From: Clostridiales bacterium UBA8960
GTDB taxonomy: Bacteria; Bacillota; Clostridia; Peptostreptococcales; Acidaminobacteraceae
DNA: 7,343 bases
Assembly: GCA_003482695.1 (NCBI GenBank)
Contig: DMYC01000408.1
Location: 1-7,343, forward strand
Direction: 5' to 3'
Shown here: positions 6,990-7,343 of the stretch, piece after piece
Numbering within the stretch: the first letter of the stretch is position 1
Layout: each line of letters begins with the position of its first letter
Notes under the pieces: generated by a model
Database searches by the model: none
The model's input: only the letters and a program-made list of their open reading frames with translations
What the model was told of the DNA's origin: nothing
Position numbers and translations under genes: made by a program

Positions 6990-7112
6990 GAGACGTGTTC
7001 ACATGCCATGCAGGCCGTCACTTGGTCCTCGTGCGCTTCCCTTTGTTGGCCTTCGGCCGATGGAAGCGACTGCGGAATCGTTCTCGCCCTACATGACATG
7101 TGAACACGTCTC
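6990..7112. repeat. Element copy 2: 27-nt inverted-repeat arms around the conserved core
   Basis: Arms 6990-7016 and 7086-7112 pair at 24 of 27 positions. The mismatches are C7006 against A7096, C7011 against A7091 and C7015 against C7087. The 69-nt loop is the conserved core plus one base. The arm sequence (GAGACGTGTTCACATG at the outer end) has no resemblance to the copy 1 arms and is 15 nt shorter, yet it is self-complementary and sits at the same place relative to the core. It begins 12 bases after the stop of the cysteine-rich protein gene. No T run follows on the + strand, so it is not a standard terminator. Confidence 0.88.
7018..7085. repeat. Conserved 68-bp core, copy 2
   Basis: Identical at all 68 positions to 6428-6495 and in the same orientation. 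Internal pairing is as described for copy 1. Flanking bases differ immediately outside both boundaries (CG against GT on the left, GCCC against TATT on the right), which fixes the core limits from these two copies. Confidence 0.95.
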
Positions 7113-7113
7113 T

Positions 7114-7140
7114 ACATCATACGGACTTCATCGTATGTGT
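7114..7140. repeat. Short hairpin immediately after element copy 2
   Basis: CATACG (7118-7123) pairs with CGTATG (7132-7137) around an 8-nt loop, and ACA/TGT extends the stem past one bulged T. It starts one base beyond the 3' arm of copy 2. No T run follows, so it is not a typical terminator. It may belong to the element or be unrelated. Confidence 0.45.
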
Positions 7141-7343
7141 GTACATTAGTGACTTTTGAATTTATCGTTACAAGGAACAGTACAAGATTTTGTACATAAA
7201 TGAATCATGAATATGTATGGAATAACGAGCAAAAAAACTATTGAAATAAATAGTGTAAAACGATTTCATCCAGAAAATGAACGCAAAAAAAATTAGTACA
7301 GTGCAAACGTGTAGGTGTAAACACACATAGCATAGGTCGTCAC
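7141..7343. other. AT-rich non-coding stretch to the right edge
   Basis: No convincing gene is present on either strand. It contains GTACAA-gatt-TTGTAC (7180-7195), a 16-base segment with perfect 6-bp half sites, and ACTATT-gaaata-AATAGT (7237-7254), a second 6-bp inverted repeat. Both are compatible with operator sites for a gene beyond the edge, but there is no good promoter or ribosome binding site to tie them to. Including element copy 2, the non-coding tract runs from 6978 to the end. Confidence 0.6.

Noticed and set aside
6384..7112. Integron attC sites or a gene cassette in the strict sense
   Set aside because: attC sites have conserved outer boxes and a variable centre. Here the centre is conserved and the arms vary. 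No integrase gene is visible.
6384..7112. Insertion sequence or MITE with terminal inverted repeats
   Set aside because: The inverted repeats are not shared between the copies, no target-site duplication is apparent beside either arm, and no transposase is present. A non-classical mobile element is still possible.
6990..7112. Terminator of the cysteine-rich protein gene
   Set aside because: The stem is long and interrupted by a 69-nt loop, and no T run follows on the + strand.
7190..7217. Possible promoter TTGTAC-16-TATGTA
   Set aside because: Only three of six matches in each hexamer and no gene follows within the window.

Overview
The window looks like a chromosomal segment of a low-to-moderate GC Gram-positive bacterium (Bacillota, probably Clostridia). 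The reasons are the secA-prfB gene order, strong GGAGG-type ribosome binding sites, and a release factor 2 gene with the classical programmed frameshift. A Fusibacter- or Acidaminobacter-like host is a guess from general codon and protein style, not something shown here. Every recognised gene is on the + strand.

Positions 1-5076 are a housekeeping block. It holds the C-terminal two thirds of the SecA preprotein translocase ATPase (cut by the left edge), then prfB (RF2, made by a +1 frameshift at an in-frame TGA at 1781-1783), then tex (a Tex/YhgF-type S1 RNA-binding protein) whose GTG start overlaps the end of prfB by 26 bases. A hairpin lies between secA and prfB, and a good sigma-A-like promoter overlaps it. 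Positions 5091-6373 are a separate single-gene unit: promoter, an imidazolonepropionase-like amidohydrolase, and a strong intrinsic terminator.

Positions 6374-7343 differ in character: mostly non-coding, with one small gene for a cysteine-rich DUF3795-type protein of 100 residues. This gene lies between two copies of an unusual element. Each copy has an identical 68-bp core (6428-6495 and 7018-7085, same orientation). The core sits in the loop of a long inverted repeat whose arm sequences are unrelated between the copies (42-nt arms in copy 1, 27-nt arms in copy 2). Conserved loop, divergent but self-complementary arms is the pattern expected if the stem structure is kept while its sequence is free to change, or if a mobile sequence sits inside palindromes. 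I do not recognise the family; it is the best candidate here for something undescribed. No transposase, integrase, reverse transcriptase or CRISPR array is visible.

The last 200 bases hold no convincing gene, only several short AT-rich palindromes.
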